A DNA stretch of 64,000 nt from Serratia symbiotica (GTDB lineage Bacteria; Pseudomonadota; Gammaproteobacteria; Enterobacterales; Enterobacteriaceae): positions 2,480,001 through 2,544,000 of the forward strand of contig NZ_CP050855.1 of assembly GCF_000821185.2 (NCBI RefSeq). The letters run 5' to 3'. A program made the position numbers and the translations under genes. This document shows, piece by piece, positions 1 to 8,881 of the stretch; positions within the stretch are counted from its first letter, which is position 1, and every line of letters starts with the position of its first letter. The notes beneath the pieces were generated by a model, which was given only the letters and a program-made list of their open reading frames with translations, was not told where the DNA came from and made no database searches.

Positions 1-197
1 GGTTTGAATCCCAATGGAACGGAAATGTACGTTAAAAACGTAACTATATGATTTTAATTCTATCAATACGTTACTTTGTCAACCGGATTTACGTTGATTC
101 CATTGTTGGGTTTATTAACTTCAATAGTGCTGAAAACGGTAAGAGAACTGACATCAAGGAAAAGAGTAAGCAGACCCTCGTTTTCTTCACTCGCTAA

Positions 198-347
198 GTC
201 TGCTCAAAAAATGCACTTAACGGGGGTGTACGCTGGAACCGCGAAATTGAAGTGATGCGTGCACTGCGCAAAGGCCAGGCCTCACCGTTTTATTATGGTG
301 CCCCCCTGGGCGAGAGGCATCTGGTAAGCCGAGTCTTTGAAATGTAG
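198..347 (+). pseudogene. possible C-terminal remnant of an unrecognised gene
   Basis: An open frame of 49 codons runs from just after a stop at 195 to a TAG at 345-347 and has no convincing start codon. The sequence is protein-like (it includes VMRALRKGQASPFYYG) and differs in texture from the AT-rich DNA before it. I do not recognise the family. It could be the 3' end of a gene truncated by a deletion, or chance. In E. coli the neighbours downstream of cysS are ybcJ and folD, and neither is visible here. The remaining DNA at 1-197 is AT-rich and shows nothing I can support. Confidence 0.25.
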
Positions 348-363
348 GGCCTTTCAATAAGAC

Positions 364-389
364 AAAAGGCACTAATATCAGCGCCTTTT
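364..389 (-). terminator. terminator hairpin downstream of cysS
   Basis: An AAAAGGC / GCCTTTT inverted repeat with a short AT-rich loop sits 15 bp past the cysS stop. It ends in T residues on the minus strand, as expected for a Rho-independent terminator. The A and T tracts on both sides would let it act in both directions. Confidence 0.6.
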
Positions 390-403
390 CGTATCAAGCC
401 GCA

Positions 404-1789
404 TTACTTGCGACGCCAGGTGGTGCCTTGGGGGCCGTCCTCCAGCACGATGTTCATCTCGTTTAGTCGATCACGCGCGGCATCCGCCAGCGCCCAGTTT
501 TTGGTTTCGCGCGCCTCATTACGCTGTTTGATCAGCGCTTCGATTTCCGCTCCTTCACCACCGTTAACCTGCGCACCGTTTTGCAGGAACTGTTCGGGCT
601 GTTGCTGCAACAGGCCGAGCACCTTCGCCAGCTTGCGTAGCGTCGCCGCCATGCCGTTAGCCGCCACCCTGTCCTCGTTCTTCAGGCGGTTGACTTCACG
701 CGCCAGCTCAAACAGCACTGAGTAGGCTTCCGGGGTGTTGAAGTCGTCGTCCATCGCCTGGCGAAAGCGAGCTTCGAACGCGTCTCCCCCCATTGGCTGA
801 GCATCAGCATCGGCACCACGCAGCGCGGTATATAACCTCTCCAGCGCAGTGCGCGCCTGCTTCAGGTTCTCTTCGCTATAGTTCAGTTGGCTGCGATAGT
901 GGCCAGACATCAGGAAGTAACGTACCGTCTCAGCATCGTAGTGGCCGAGCACATCGCGAATGGTGAAAAAGTTATCCAGTGATTTGGACATCTTCTCTTT
1001 GTCGATCATCACCATGCCGGAGTGCATCCAGTAGTTGACGTAGCGACCATCGTGCGCGCAACTGGACTGAGCGATCTCATTCTCGTGGTGCGGAAACATC
1101 AGATCCGAACCGCCGCCGTGGATATCAAAGTGGGGGCCGAGCTGCTTGCAGTTCATGGCGGAGCATTCAATGTGCCAACCAGGGCGGCCTGCCCCCCATG
1201 GTGATTGCCAGCTCGGCTCACCCGGTTTGGACATCTTCCACAACACAAAGTCCATCGGATTGCGCTTCACATCGTCAATCTCAACGCGCGCTCCCGCTTG
1301 TAGTTGTTCCAAAGCCTGGTGCGACAGCAAACCGTATTGTGGATCGCTGTCGATGGAGAACATCACATCGCCATTGCTGGCCACATAGGCGTGATTACGA
1401 TCGATCAGACGCTGGGTAATCGCGATGATTTCAGCGATATGCTGGGTGGCGCGTGGTTCTTGATCCGGGCGCTCAATCAACAATGAATCGAAGTCGGCAT
1501 GCATCTCCGCCAGCATGCGCTCGGTCAGTTGATCGCAGGTTTCAGCGTTTTCCGCCGAACGGCGGATAATTTTGTCGTCGATATCGGTAACATTGCGCAC
1601 ATAGTTCAACGAATAGCCGAGATAACGCAGGTAACGTGCCACCACATCAAAAGCAACAAAGGTACGGCCATGGCCGATATGACACAGGTCATAGAGGGTT
1701 ACCCCGCACACGTACATGCCAACTTTTCCAGCATCAATGGGTTTGAATTCCTCTTTTTGACGACTCAGGGTATTAAAAATCTTTAGCAT
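404..1789 (-). CDS. cysS: cysteinyl-tRNA synthetase
   Basis: Charges tRNA-Cys with cysteine in the cytoplasm; class I aminoacyl-tRNA synthetase. The 461-residue product matches the E. coli length. It shows the HIGH signature ([10 protein letters not shown]), the KMSKS loop ([11 protein letters not shown]), and Cys/His residues suited to the zinc site in [15 protein letters not shown] and [11 protein letters not shown]. The open frame extends 10 codons further upstream, but the start at 1789 ([11 protein letters not shown]) matches the family and is chosen. It is transcribed divergently from ppiB across a 297-bp gap, the usual enterobacterial arrangement. Nothing suggests damage. Essential housekeeping gene. 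Confidence 0.97.
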   Translation of the reverse strand: MLKIFNTLSRQKEEFKPIDAGKVGMYVCGVTLYDLCHIGHGRTFVAFDVVARYLRYLGYSLNYVRNVTDIDDKIIRRSAENAETCDQLTERMLAEMHADFDSLLIERPDQEPRATQHIAEIIAITQRLIDRNHAYVASNGDVMFSIDSDPQYGLLSHQALEQLQAGARVEIDDVKRNPMDFVLWKMSKPGEPSWQSPWGAGRPGWHIECSAMNCKQLGPHFDIHGGGSDLMFPHHENEIAQSSCAHDGRYVNYWMHSGMVMIDKEKMSKSLDNFFTIRDVLGHYDAETVRYFLMSGHYRSQLNYSEENLKQARTALERLYTALRGADADAQPMGGDAFEARFRQAMDDDFNTPEAYSVLFELAREVNRLKNEDRVAANGMAATLRKLAKVLGLLQQQPEQFLQNGAQVNGGEGAEIEALIKQRNEARETKNWALADAARDRLNEMNIVLEDGPQGTTWRRK

Positions 1790-2086
1790 CGGGACATTCC
1801 GTGGTGTGCGTGATAACAAAAAGGGTAACCAGGGTCAGGGGGCTAACCCGGTAGCATATTGAAACCTGAAGCCTGCTCTAATGCAAGATCATGCATGTTT
1901 TACCTACCTACCCCATAGAAAACGATAAAAATAAGCCATAGACAGCGATGTTATAACAAATTTATTTTTCCACGGGCAGGACGCCATTTAGCGGCTGCTG
2001 ACTCAATCTGGGAGATATGTTATAAGGTCAGTCTGAATGTTCACTCGCTCTGTGACGTCTCATTTCATTTTGTTAGGACTACATCT

Positions 2087-2581
2087 ATGGTTACTTTCCA
2101 CACTAATTATGGTGACATTGTTATCAAAACTTTTGCTGACAAAGCGCCGGTTACCGTTGAAAATTTCTTGAACTACTGCCGCGCAGGTTTTTACGACAAT
2201 ACTATCTTCCATCGTGTTATCAATGGTTTCATGATTCAGGGTGGCGGATTTGAGCCTGGCATGAACCAGAAATCCACCCAAGCAGCCATCAAGAACGAAG
2301 CCAACAACGGGTTGAAAAACACCATCGGCACCTTGGCCATGGCACGCACCAACGATCCACACTCCGCTACCGCGCAGTTCTTCATCAACGTGGCAGACAA
2401 CGACTTCCTGAACTTTCGTAGTGAAAACACCCAGGATTGGGGTTACTGCGTATTCGGTGAAGTGGTTGCAGGCATGGATGTGGTTGACAAGATCAAAGGC
2501 GTGAAAACCGGCCATAGTGGCATGCACCAGGACGTACCGGTAGAAGATGTGGTGATCAAAAGCGTTACCGTCAGCGAATAA
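2087..2581 (+). CDS. ppiB: peptidyl-prolyl cis-trans isomerase B (cyclophilin)
   Basis: Cytoplasmic cyclophilin that speeds proline isomerisation during protein folding. The 164-residue product has no signal peptide, which separates it from periplasmic PpiA. The cyclophilin core is clear: [14 protein letters not shown] near residues 44-57, then the [17 protein letters not shown] segment. The ATG at 2087 follows a weak TTAGGA ribosome site. It heads a same-strand run ppiB-lpxH-purE-purK, with lpxH starting 10 bp downstream. The product is full length and intact. Confidence 0.96.
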   Translation: MVTFHTNYGDIVIKTFADKAPVTVENFLNYCRAGFYDNTIFHRVINGFMIQGGGFEPGMNQKSTQAAIKNEANNGLKNTIGTLAMARTNDPHSATAQFFINVADNDFLNFRSENTQDWGYCVFGEVVAGMDVVDKIKGVKTGHSGMHQDVPVEDVVIKSVTVSE

Positions 2582-2591
2582 TCGCCACTGT

Positions 2592-3314
2592 ATGAGTACG
2601 CTGTTCATCGCAGATCTGCACTTGTGTCCACAAGAACCGGCAATTACTGCCGGTTTTCTGGGTTTTTTACAGCGCGATGCAATCCACGCCGATGCACTGT
2701 ATATCCTCGGCGATCTGTTTGAAGCCTGGACTGGCGATGATGATCCCGAACCATTGCACAATGAGATCGCCGCAGCGCTAAAGGCGCTGCAACAAGCTGG
2801 CGTACCCTGTTATTTCATCCATGGTAACCGCGATTTTCTGCTGGGCGAGCGTTTCGCCCGCGCCAGCGGCATGCAGCTACTGCCGGAAGAGACAGTGCTT
2901 GAACTGTATGGTCGCCACATTCTGCTCCTGCACGGCGATACACTATGTACCGACGATCAAACTTACCAACAATTCCGCCGCAAGGTGCGCAATCCGCTGA
3001 TCCAAAAACTGTTCCTGGCCCTGCCATTGCGCTGGCGGCTGAAAATCGCCACTAAAATGCGCGCTCGTAGCCAACAGGCCAACCAATGTAAGCCGGAAGC
3101 TATCATGGACGTCAATCCACAAGCGGTTAAACAGGCAATGCTGCATCACGGCGTGCACTGGATGATCCACGGCCACACCCATCGCCCAGCAATGCATCGG
3201 CTGGATCTGAACAATAGCCAGGCCCACCGTGTAGTGCTGGGTGCCTGGCACGTCGAAGGCTCAATGATCAAAGTCAGCGCCGACGCCGTCGAACTGATCC
3301 CATTCCCATTCTAA
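2592..3314 (+). CDS. lpxH: UDP-2,3-diacylglucosamine diphosphatase (lipid A synthesis)
   Basis: Hydrolyses UDP-2,3-diacylglucosamine to lipid X, the fourth step of lipid A synthesis, at the inner membrane face. The 240-residue product carries the calcineurin-type metallophosphoesterase motifs in order: DLHLCPQ near residue 8, [12 protein letters not shown] near 40, HGNRD near 78, HGDTLCTDD near 113 and HGHTHRPA near 195. The length matches E. coli LpxH. It begins 10 bp after ppiB and is probably cotranscribed with it. Its presence shows that an outer membrane with lipid A is maintained. Confidence 0.96.
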   Translation: MSTLFIADLHLCPQEPAITAGFLGFLQRDAIHADALYILGDLFEAWTGDDDPEPLHNEIAAALKALQQAGVPCYFIHGNRDFLLGERFARASGMQLLPEETVLELYGRHILLLHGDTLCTDDQTYQQFRRKVRNPLIQKLFLALPLRWRLKIATKMRARSQQANQCKPEAIMDVNPQAVKQAMLHHGVHWMIHGHTHRPAMHRLDLNNSQAHRVVLGAWHVEGSMIKVSADAVELIPFPF

Positions 3315-3369
3315 ATTCCAGAGTAACCGCGCATGTAAAAATCCGCGCTGTTGACGGCGAAAACCAGCG

Positions 3370-3385
3370 ACGCAACCGTTCTCCT
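3370..3385 (+). promoter_or_regulatory. PurR operator upstream of purE
   Basis: The 16-mer ACGCAACCGTTCTCCT fits the PurR box consensus (ANGCAANCGNTTNCNT) with one mismatch. It lies 80 bp before the purE start in the lpxH-purE gap, as in other enterobacteria. This implies that purEK keeps its own purine-repressed promoter. The purR gene itself is not in the window. Confidence 0.75.
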
Positions 3386-3465
3386 TACTGTGCACCCATG
3401 GTATGCTCTATGTCCTCATTATTCGGCCCCTGCGGCCGCGCTTGTACCATCACAGGAGCCTTCCC

Positions 3466-3990
3466 ATGGGAGCCAACACTGCTTCAGCTAGCCACGCTGG
3501 AGTGAAAATCGCAATTGTAATGGGATCGAAAAGTGACTGGGCCACCATGCAATTTGCAGCCGAAGTGCTGACCATGCTTGATGTCCGGTTCCACGCTGAA
3601 GTCGTTTCCGCTCATCGCACACCAGACAAATTGTTCAGCTTCGCCGAACAAGCCAGCGCCAACGGGTTTGAGGTGATTATCGCTGGCGCAGGGGGGGCTG
3701 CGCACTTGCCGGGCATGTTGGCGGCGAAAACCCTGGTTCCAGTACTGGGTGTGCCAGTGCAAAGCGCCGCGTTAAGCGGCATTGACAGCCTGTATTCTAT
3801 CGTGCAAATGCCGCGCGGTATTCCAGTCGCTACTCTGGCGATCGGCAAAGCCGGTGCCGCCAATGCTGGATTGCTGGCGGCACAGATCCTGTCCCTGCAC
3901 GATGCGCCGTTGGCACAGCGTTTGGCAGACTGGCGTCGCGCGCAGACCGAAGATGTGCTAAACAACCCAGACCCCCGGGAGGAAGCATGA
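3466..3990 (+). CDS. purE: N5-carboxyaminoimidazole ribonucleotide mutase
   Basis: Converts N5-CAIR to CAIR in de novo purine synthesis, acting after PurK. The start at 3466 ([12 protein letters not shown]) follows AGGAG. The open frame extends 21 codons upstream, but that part is not family-like. The product is 174 residues, close to the usual 169. The substrate-site signature IVMGSKSDW appears near residue 17, followed by SAHRTPDKL and [11 protein letters not shown]. Its 3' end overlaps purK by 4 bp (ATGA), implying translational coupling. A PurR box precedes it. Confidence 0.95.
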   Translation: MGANTASASHAGVKIAIVMGSKSDWATMQFAAEVLTMLDVRFHAEVVSAHRTPDKLFSFAEQASANGFEVIIAGAGGAAHLPGMLAAKTLVPVLGVPVQSAALSGIDSLYSIVQMPRGIPVATLAIGKAGAANAGLLAAQILSLHDAPLAQRLADWRRAQTEDVLNNPDPREEA

Positions 3991-5054
3991 AGCCGGTTTG
4001 CGTACTGGGCAACGGCCAACTGGGGCGCATGCTGCGCCAGGCCGGCGAACCACTGGGCATTAGCGTTTATCCCATCGGCATCGATGCCACACCGGAAGCC
4101 GTACCCTATCAGAACAGCGTTATCACCGCCGAAATCGAGCGCTGGTCAGAAACCGCACTCACACGCGAGTTGGCGATCCACAACAGTTTCGTTAACCGTG
4201 ACATCTTCCCACGCCTGGCCGATCGTCTGGCGCAAAAACAGCTAATTGACCAACTTGGCTTACCCACTGCACCTTGGCAGTTGCTGGCAAACGCCGCCGA
4301 GTGGCCACAGGTGTTCTCAACCCTGGGTGAACTGGCGATCGTCAAGCGCCGCGTCGGCGGTTACGATGGCCGTGGTCAGTGGCGTCTGCGCCCAGGCCAA
4401 CAGCATGCTTTGCCAACTGATGCCTATGGCGAATGTATCGTTGAACAGGGTATCAACTTCTGCGGTGAAGTATCGCTGGTCGGCGCACGTGGCCACGATG
4501 GCCAGTCGGTGTTCTACCCACTCACCCACAATTTGCATGAAGACGGTATTCTGCGCACCAGCGTAGCGCTGCCGCAGCCCAACCCGGCGCAGCAGCAACA
4601 AGCCGAGCAAATGCTGGCGGCAATCATGAACGCGCTAAACTATGTTGGTGTGATGGCGATGGAATGCTTTATCGTCGGCAAGCAGTTGCTGATTAACGAG
4701 TTGGCACCCCGTGTGCACAACAGCGGCCACTGGACGCAAAACGGGGCTTCCATCAGCCAGTTTGAGCTGCATCTGCGCGCCATTCTTAGCCTGCCACTGC
4801 CGAAGCCAGTGGTAAATACCCCGGCGGTGATGGTCAACCTGATCGGCACCGCAGTAAATCATCAGTGGCTGGCACTGCCGCTGGTGCATCTGCACTGGTA
4901 CAAGAAAGAAGTGCGCGCTGGCCGCAAGGTCGGCCATCTGAATCTAAATGATCCAGACGCAGTAGCGCTACGGCAAGCGTTGCAGAAGCTGGCATCGCTG
5001 CTGCCAACTGAATACCAGAGCAGCCTGGCTTGGGCACAGCAAAAGCTGGCTTGA
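3987..5054 (+). CDS. purK: N5-carboxyaminoimidazole ribonucleotide synthase
   Basis: ATP-grasp enzyme that makes N5-CAIR from AIR, ATP and bicarbonate, the partner of PurE in purine synthesis. The 355-residue product has the expected length. It opens with the nucleotide-binding glycine-rich stretch [13 protein letters not shown] and contains the ATP-grasp segments [14 protein letters not shown] and [14 protein letters not shown]. The start overlaps the purE stop. Downstream, ybbO begins after only 31 bp; in E. coli many genes lie between these two. Confidence 0.96.
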   Translation: MKPVCVLGNGQLGRMLRQAGEPLGISVYPIGIDATPEAVPYQNSVITAEIERWSETALTRELAIHNSFVNRDIFPRLADRLAQKQLIDQLGLPTAPWQLLANAAEWPQVFSTLGELAIVKRRVGGYDGRGQWRLRPGQQHALPTDAYGECIVEQGINFCGEVSLVGARGHDGQSVFYPLTHNLHEDGILRTSVALPQPNPAQQQQAEQMLAAIMNALNYVGVMAMECFIVGKQLLINELAPRVHNSGHWTQNGASISQFELHLRAILSLPLPKPVVNTPAVMVNLIGTAVNHQWLALPLVHLHWYKKEVRAGRKVGHLNLNDPDAVALRQALQKLASLLPTEYQSSLAWAQQKLA

Positions 5055-5085
5055 GGTATATGCCACATCAATGGAGGGTAACCTT

Positions 5086-5862
5086 ATGTCCAAAGCGGTA
5101 TTAATAACCGGCTGTTCCAGCGGGATTGGACTGATTGCCGCGCAGGATCTGCACAACCGAGGCTACCGGGTGTTGGCCGCCTGCCGAAAACCGCAGGACG
5201 TGGAGAACATGCACCAGCTTGGGCTGGAAGGCATTGAGTTGGATCTGGACGACAGCGCCAGCGTCGAACGTGCCGCAGCACAAGTGATCACCCTGACCGG
5301 TGGCAAGTTGTACGCCCTGTTCAATAACGGCGGTTTCGGGATGTATGGCGCCCTGAGCAGCATTTCGCGCCGTCAAATGGAGCAGCAGTTCGCCACCAAC
5401 CTGTTCGGTACCCACCAGTTGACCCAGTTGCTGCTGCCAGCGATGCTGCCACACGGCGAAGGACGCATTATCCAGACCAGTTCCGTGATGGGGCTGGTAT
5501 CTGGCGTCGGCCGTGGTGCCTACGCCGCCAGCAAGTTTGCGCTGGAAGCTTGGTCCGATGCGCTGCGCATGGAGTTGCATAGCAGCGGCATTCAGGTGAG
5601 TTTGATTGAGCCAGGGCCGATCTCCACCCATTTTACCCAGAATACCAATCAGGCGCAGAGCGACCAGCCAGTGCACAACTCCCGCATCGTCAAACGCCTG
5701 AGGCTTCCCCCACAGGCCATTCTGCCCAAGCTGCACCACGCGCTGGAAAGCCCCAGAGCCAAACTGCGTTATCCGGTAACCCTGCTAGCACACACGCTAA
5801 GCGTGCTGCGCCGCATCCTGCCGAGCCGCTGCATGGACTGGCTACTACGCAACATCAGTTAA
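5086..5862 (+). CDS. ybbO: short-chain dehydrogenase/reductase YbbO
   Basis: NAD(P)-dependent short-chain dehydrogenase resembling E. coli YbbO, which has been linked to aldehyde and retinal reduction. The Rossmann motif TGCSSGIG is near residue 9 and the catalytic YAASK is near residue 146, with Ser in TSSVMGL about 15 residues earlier. The structural NNAG motif of the family reads NNGG here ([10 protein letters not shown]), a mild departure. The start at 5086 follows a good GGAGG site; a 5-codon extension is possible. The product is 258 residues. It lies between purK and cnoX, and tesA/ybbA are not visible. Confidence 0.9.
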   Translation: MSKAVLITGCSSGIGLIAAQDLHNRGYRVLAACRKPQDVENMHQLGLEGIELDLDDSASVERAAAQVITLTGGKLYALFNNGGFGMYGALSSISRRQMEQQFATNLFGTHQLTQLLLPAMLPHGEGRIIQTSSVMGLVSGVGRGAYAASKFALEAWSDALRMELHSSGIQVSLIEPGPISTHFTQNTNQAQSDQPVHNSRIVKRLRLPPQAILPKLHHALESPRAKLRYPVTLLAHTLSVLRRILPSRCMDWLLRNIS

Positions 5863-5941
5863 TTTGGCCAGCGAGGTTGAAGAATACCGGCGCGCCCCCA
5901 TTTACCCTTCAATCGTTCTGCAAGATCAGAGAGAAAAATAC

Positions 5942-6796
5942 ATGCTAGCTCAATCTGTTGTTGACATTAACGAAAATAACCTGCACCAAACGCTAGAACA
6001 ATCGATATCGATCCCGGTACTGCTCTACTTTTGGTCAGAACGCAGCCAACACTGCCTGCAACTCACTCCAGTGCTGGAGAAACTGGCAGCAGAGTATGTC
6101 GGCCAATGGGTGCTGGCCAAGGTGGATTGTGACACCGAACAAATGATCGCCGCCCAATTTGGATTGCGTTCCATCCCGGCGGTGTATCTGTTTAAAGACG
6201 GTCAGCCGGTCGATGGCTTCCAAGGCCCGCAGTCGGAAGCGATCATTCGCGAATTTCTACAGCGTTTTTTGCCGAAGGAAGAGGATCTAAAGCTGGCTCA
6301 GGCCACCGATCTGCTGGCTGAAGCCCAGTATTCCGAGGCGCTGCCGCTGCTGAAAGATGCCTGGCAATCGAGCCAGCAGCGTAGCGATATCGGCTTGACG
6401 TTGGCCGAAACCCAAATCGCTCTGAACCGTACTGAAGACGCCGAAGCGGTACTCGCTACCATCCCACTGCAAGATCATGATACCCGTTATCAGGGCCTAG
6501 TGGCACAGATTGAGCTGCTGAAGCAAGCGGCCAACACCCCTGAAATCCAGCAGTTACAGCAACAAGTACAGCAACAGCCGGAGAACGTGGATCTGGCGGT
6601 GCAATTGGCGTTGCAACTGCATCAGGTCGGGCGCCATGAAGAAGCGCTGGAACTATTGATGGGGCACTTGAAGAGAGATCTGGCCGCTGCCGACGGCAGT
6701 GCGCGCAAGACGTTGATGGATATTCTCGCCACATTAGGCACCAGCGATGCGTTGGCCGCCAAATACCGTCGCCAGTTGTATTCACTGCTGTATTAA
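5942..6796 (+). CDS. cnoX: chaperedoxin CnoX (YbbN), thioredoxin-TPR protein
   Basis: Holdase that protects proteins from hypochlorous-acid-type oxidation and hands them to GroEL or DnaK. The 284 residues equal E. coli CnoX. The N-terminal thioredoxin fold has the degenerate [10 protein letters not shown] in place of CGPC, keeping the single Cys used for mixed disulfides. The C-terminal half is helical and TPR-like and ends in a conserved RRQLYSLLY. The ATG at 5942 is chosen because the 26-codon upstream extension does not resemble the family. A hairpin follows the stop. Confidence 0.94.
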   Translation: MLAQSVVDINENNLHQTLEQSISIPVLLYFWSERSQHCLQLTPVLEKLAAEYVGQWVLAKVDCDTEQMIAAQFGLRSIPAVYLFKDGQPVDGFQGPQSEAIIREFLQRFLPKEEDLKLAQATDLLAEAQYSEALPLLKDAWQSSQQRSDIGLTLAETQIALNRTEDAEAVLATIPLQDHDTRYQGLVAQIELLKQAANTPEIQQLQQQVQQQPENVDLAVQLALQLHQVGRHEEALELLMGHLKRDLAAADGSARKTLMDILATLGTSDALAAKYRRQLYSLLY

Positions 6797-6803
6797 TATT
6801 TGA

Positions 6804-6821
6804 GGCGCAGCTTGCTGCGCC
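6804..6821 (+). terminator. hairpin after cnoX
   Basis: A perfect 7-bp stem GGCGCAG / CTGCGCC with a 4-base loop begins 7 bp after the cnoX stop. The following T-run is weak. It is likely the end of the ybbO-cnoX transcript. Confidence 0.6.
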
Positions 6822-7007
6822 TGCGTCTTTCTCACCGGCCACCGCTGAAGATTGCCTGAACGCCAGACGGACAACGTCATGAAATAAATCAAAATCGTGG
6901 GAACGTGCCTATTCGGTATCTCCTTCGCCATCCATCCCTGAATGACTCGTCTTTGCATGGCTGCTGGCGTAATATTCATTCACCTATGTCTGACAGGAAG
7001 GTTCACC

Positions 7008-7913
7008 ATGCTTACTTTTATTCCCATCGTGATTGTTGTTGCGCTGATTGTGGTCTTCGCTGGCATAAAAATTGTGCCACAGGGTTTCCAATGGACGGTA
7101 GAACGCTTTGGCCGCTACACTAAAACGCTGATGCCCGGCCTCAATCTGGTTGTGCCATTTATGGATCGCATTGGCCGGAAAATTAATATGATGGAACAAG
7201 TGCTGGATATTCCCTCGCAGGAAATCATCTCGCGCGACAATGCTAACGTTGCCATTGATGCTGTGTGCTTTATTCAGGTCGTTGATCCGGCTCGCGCCGC
7301 TTATGAGGTCAGCAACCTTGAACAAGCCATCGTAAACCTCACCATGACCAACTTCCGTACTGTGCTCGGCTCAATGGAGCTGGACGAAATGCTGTCGCAG
7401 CGTGACAGCATCAACAGTCGTCTGCTGCATATCGTCGATGAGGCGACCAATCCTTGGGGGGTCAAAATCACCCGCATTGAGATCCGCGATGTGCGCCCAC
7501 CGGCCGAACTGATCGCCTCAATGAACGCCCAGATGAAGGCCGAACGTACTAAACGCGCCGACATTCTGGAGGCTGAAGGGGTAAGACAGGCAGCCATCCT
7601 GCGCGCCGAAGGGGATAAGCAATCACAGATCCTCAAGGCCGAGGGCGAGCGTCAGTCGGCGTTCTTGCAAGCGGAAGCGCGCGAACGCGCCGCTGAAGCT
7701 GAAGCACGCGCCACCCAGTTAGTTTCCGATGCCATCGCCAGCGGTAATATTCAGGCGGTGAACTACTTTGTGGCGCAGAAATACACCGATGCACTGCAAA
7801 AGATCGGTTCGTCCAACAACAGCAAGGTAGTGATGATGCCACTGGACGCCAGTAGCCTGCTCGGCTCTATCGGCGGTATCGCCGAACTGTTGAAAGAAAG
7901 CAAAGGCAAATAA
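7008..7913 (+). CDS. qmcA: SPFH/stomatin-family membrane protein QmcA
   Basis: Inner-membrane SPFH-domain protein that forms large oligomers. E. coli QmcA interacts genetically with FtsH and HtpX quality control. The product is 301 residues with one N-terminal membrane helix ([14 protein letters not shown]), then the PHB/SPFH domain ([17 protein letters not shown]) and an alanine/glutamate-rich coiled-coil tail rich in [18 protein letters not shown] repeats. The ATG at 7008 follows AGGAAGG; the open frame extends 22 codons further upstream but that part is atypical. It is coupled to ybbJ 2 bp downstream. The fetAB genes beside it in E. coli are absent. Confidence 0.94.
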   Translation: MLTFIPIVIVVALIVVFAGIKIVPQGFQWTVERFGRYTKTLMPGLNLVVPFMDRIGRKINMMEQVLDIPSQEIISRDNANVAIDAVCFIQVVDPARAAYEVSNLEQAIVNLTMTNFRTVLGSMELDEMLSQRDSINSRLLHIVDEATNPWGVKITRIEIRDVRPPAELIASMNAQMKAERTKRADILEAEGVRQAAILRAEGDKQSQILKAEGERQSAFLQAEARERAAEAEARATQLVSDAIASGNIQAVNYFVAQKYTDALQKIGSSNNSKVVMMPLDASSLLGSIGGIAELLKESKGK

Positions 7914-7915
7914 CC

Positions 7916-8377
7916 ATGACCACACTGATTGCAGCAAACCCACAGGGTTTCTGGCTTTCCCTTGGTGGGGTACTGCTGGCGGCGGAAATGCTCGGAGCCA
8001 GCGGCTATCTGTTGTGGAGCGGTGTAGCGGCATTGATCGTCGGCGTACTGGTTTGGCTGCTGCCGCAGTTGCCGTGGGAATGGCAGGGGGCGATATTCGC
8101 CGTGCTGACCGTTGCCGTCGCCTTTCTGTGGTGGTACTGGCTGCGTCAGCGTCCAGCGGGGGCACCCAACGATGCACAGATGCTTAACCAGCGTAACCGC
8201 CAGTTGATCGGCACCCATGCCACACTCACCGAGGCGATGCACAACGGCATAGGACGTATCAACATCGGCGACAGCAGTTGGCGCGCCCAGGCCAATGACG
8301 ATCTACCGGTAGGCACTGACGTGGAGGTGATCGCAGTAGCAGGCGTCACGTTGGTGATCCGCGCCATTAGCCGTTAG
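7916..8377 (+). CDS. ybbJ: NfeD-family membrane protein YbbJ
   Basis: Partner of QmcA. SPFH proteins and NfeD proteins are commonly encoded as pairs and are thought to work together in the membrane. The 153-residue product has three hydrophobic segments in the first half and a C-terminal OB-fold-like domain (about residues 85-150) that would face the cytoplasm. It starts 2 bp after qmcA. Its stop overlaps the stop of the convergent cueR pseudogene. It looks intact. Confidence 0.9.
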   Translation: MTTLIAANPQGFWLSLGGVLLAAEMLGASGYLLWSGVAALIVGVLVWLLPQLPWEWQGAIFAVLTVAVAFLWWYWLRQRPAGAPNDAQMLNQRNRQLIGTHATLTEAMHNGIGRINIGDSSWRAQANDDLPVGTDVEVIAVAGVTLVIRAISR

Positions 8378-8775
8378 CTCAAATGGCAACACCCCGCCAA
8401 ATTATTGATGATGGGGCACTCTGCACCATCATCACCAGGGCATTGCTCCACCAGCGCCAGCAAACGCTGGCGCATTTCGTCCAATTCACCGATATGCCTT
8501 CCAATCTCCGCCACCTGCTGTAGGGTACGCACTTTCACATCGGCACTGTGGTGAGCCGGATCATTAAACAGTGCTACCAGTTCGTGGCACTCATTCAGAG
8601 TAAAACCCACCTACCGCGCCTGGCGCAGCAACGTCAGCTCATCGATATGCTGCGCAGAATAGCAGCGGTAGCCATTGTCGGTGCGCATCGGCGCGGTTAT
8701 CAGCCCTATCTCTTCGTAAAAGCGGATCGCCTTGCTGGTTAAGCTCGTTTTTTTCGCTACGTCGCTAATATTCAT
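8374..8775 (-). pseudogene. cueR: cueR, copper-responsive MerR regulator, interrupted by one amber codon
   Basis: CueR senses Cu(I) or Ag(I) and activates copA and cueO. The reading frame from ATG 8775 to TAA 8374 is otherwise complete (133 codons, family length 135). It has the MerR helix-turn-helix at the start ([20 protein letters not shown]) and the metal-binding end with [11 protein letters not shown] and GCCHLS. A single TAG at 8611-8613 replaces the conserved Gln in RQAR-Q-VGF, splitting the product at residue 54. The break lies after the DNA-binding domain and before dimerisation and metal sensing. Unless the amber codon is suppressed, CueR should be non-functional. No frameshifts are present, so the loss is recent. 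Confidence 0.93.
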
Positions 8776-8783
8776 TTCACTCC

Positions 8784-8814
8784 TTGACCTTCTCCTTGAT
8801 GGAAGGTTTAAACT
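8784..8814 (+). promoter_or_regulatory. CueR-type promoter and operator of copA
   Basis: A -35 box TTGACC (8784-8789) is separated by 19 bp from a TAAACT -10 box (8809-8814). This is the overlong spacer typical of MerR-family promoters. The spacer carries the dyad ACCTTC...GGAAGGT (8787-8807) that CueR binds in other enterobacteria. The promoter needs CueR-driven DNA distortion to fire well, yet cueR beside it is broken. Confidence 0.85.
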
Positions 8815-8881
8815 CCAGTCTTGGTGAAAACAGGTTAAGCAGCCAACCTTTACATACCGCCCTTGAGCGAGGAGCCGAATC

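Noticed and set aside
6782..6979. A 65-codon minus-strand frame between cnoX and qmcA, considered as a fetA remnant
   Set aside because: No ATP-binding-cassette motif or FetA-like segment can be seen.
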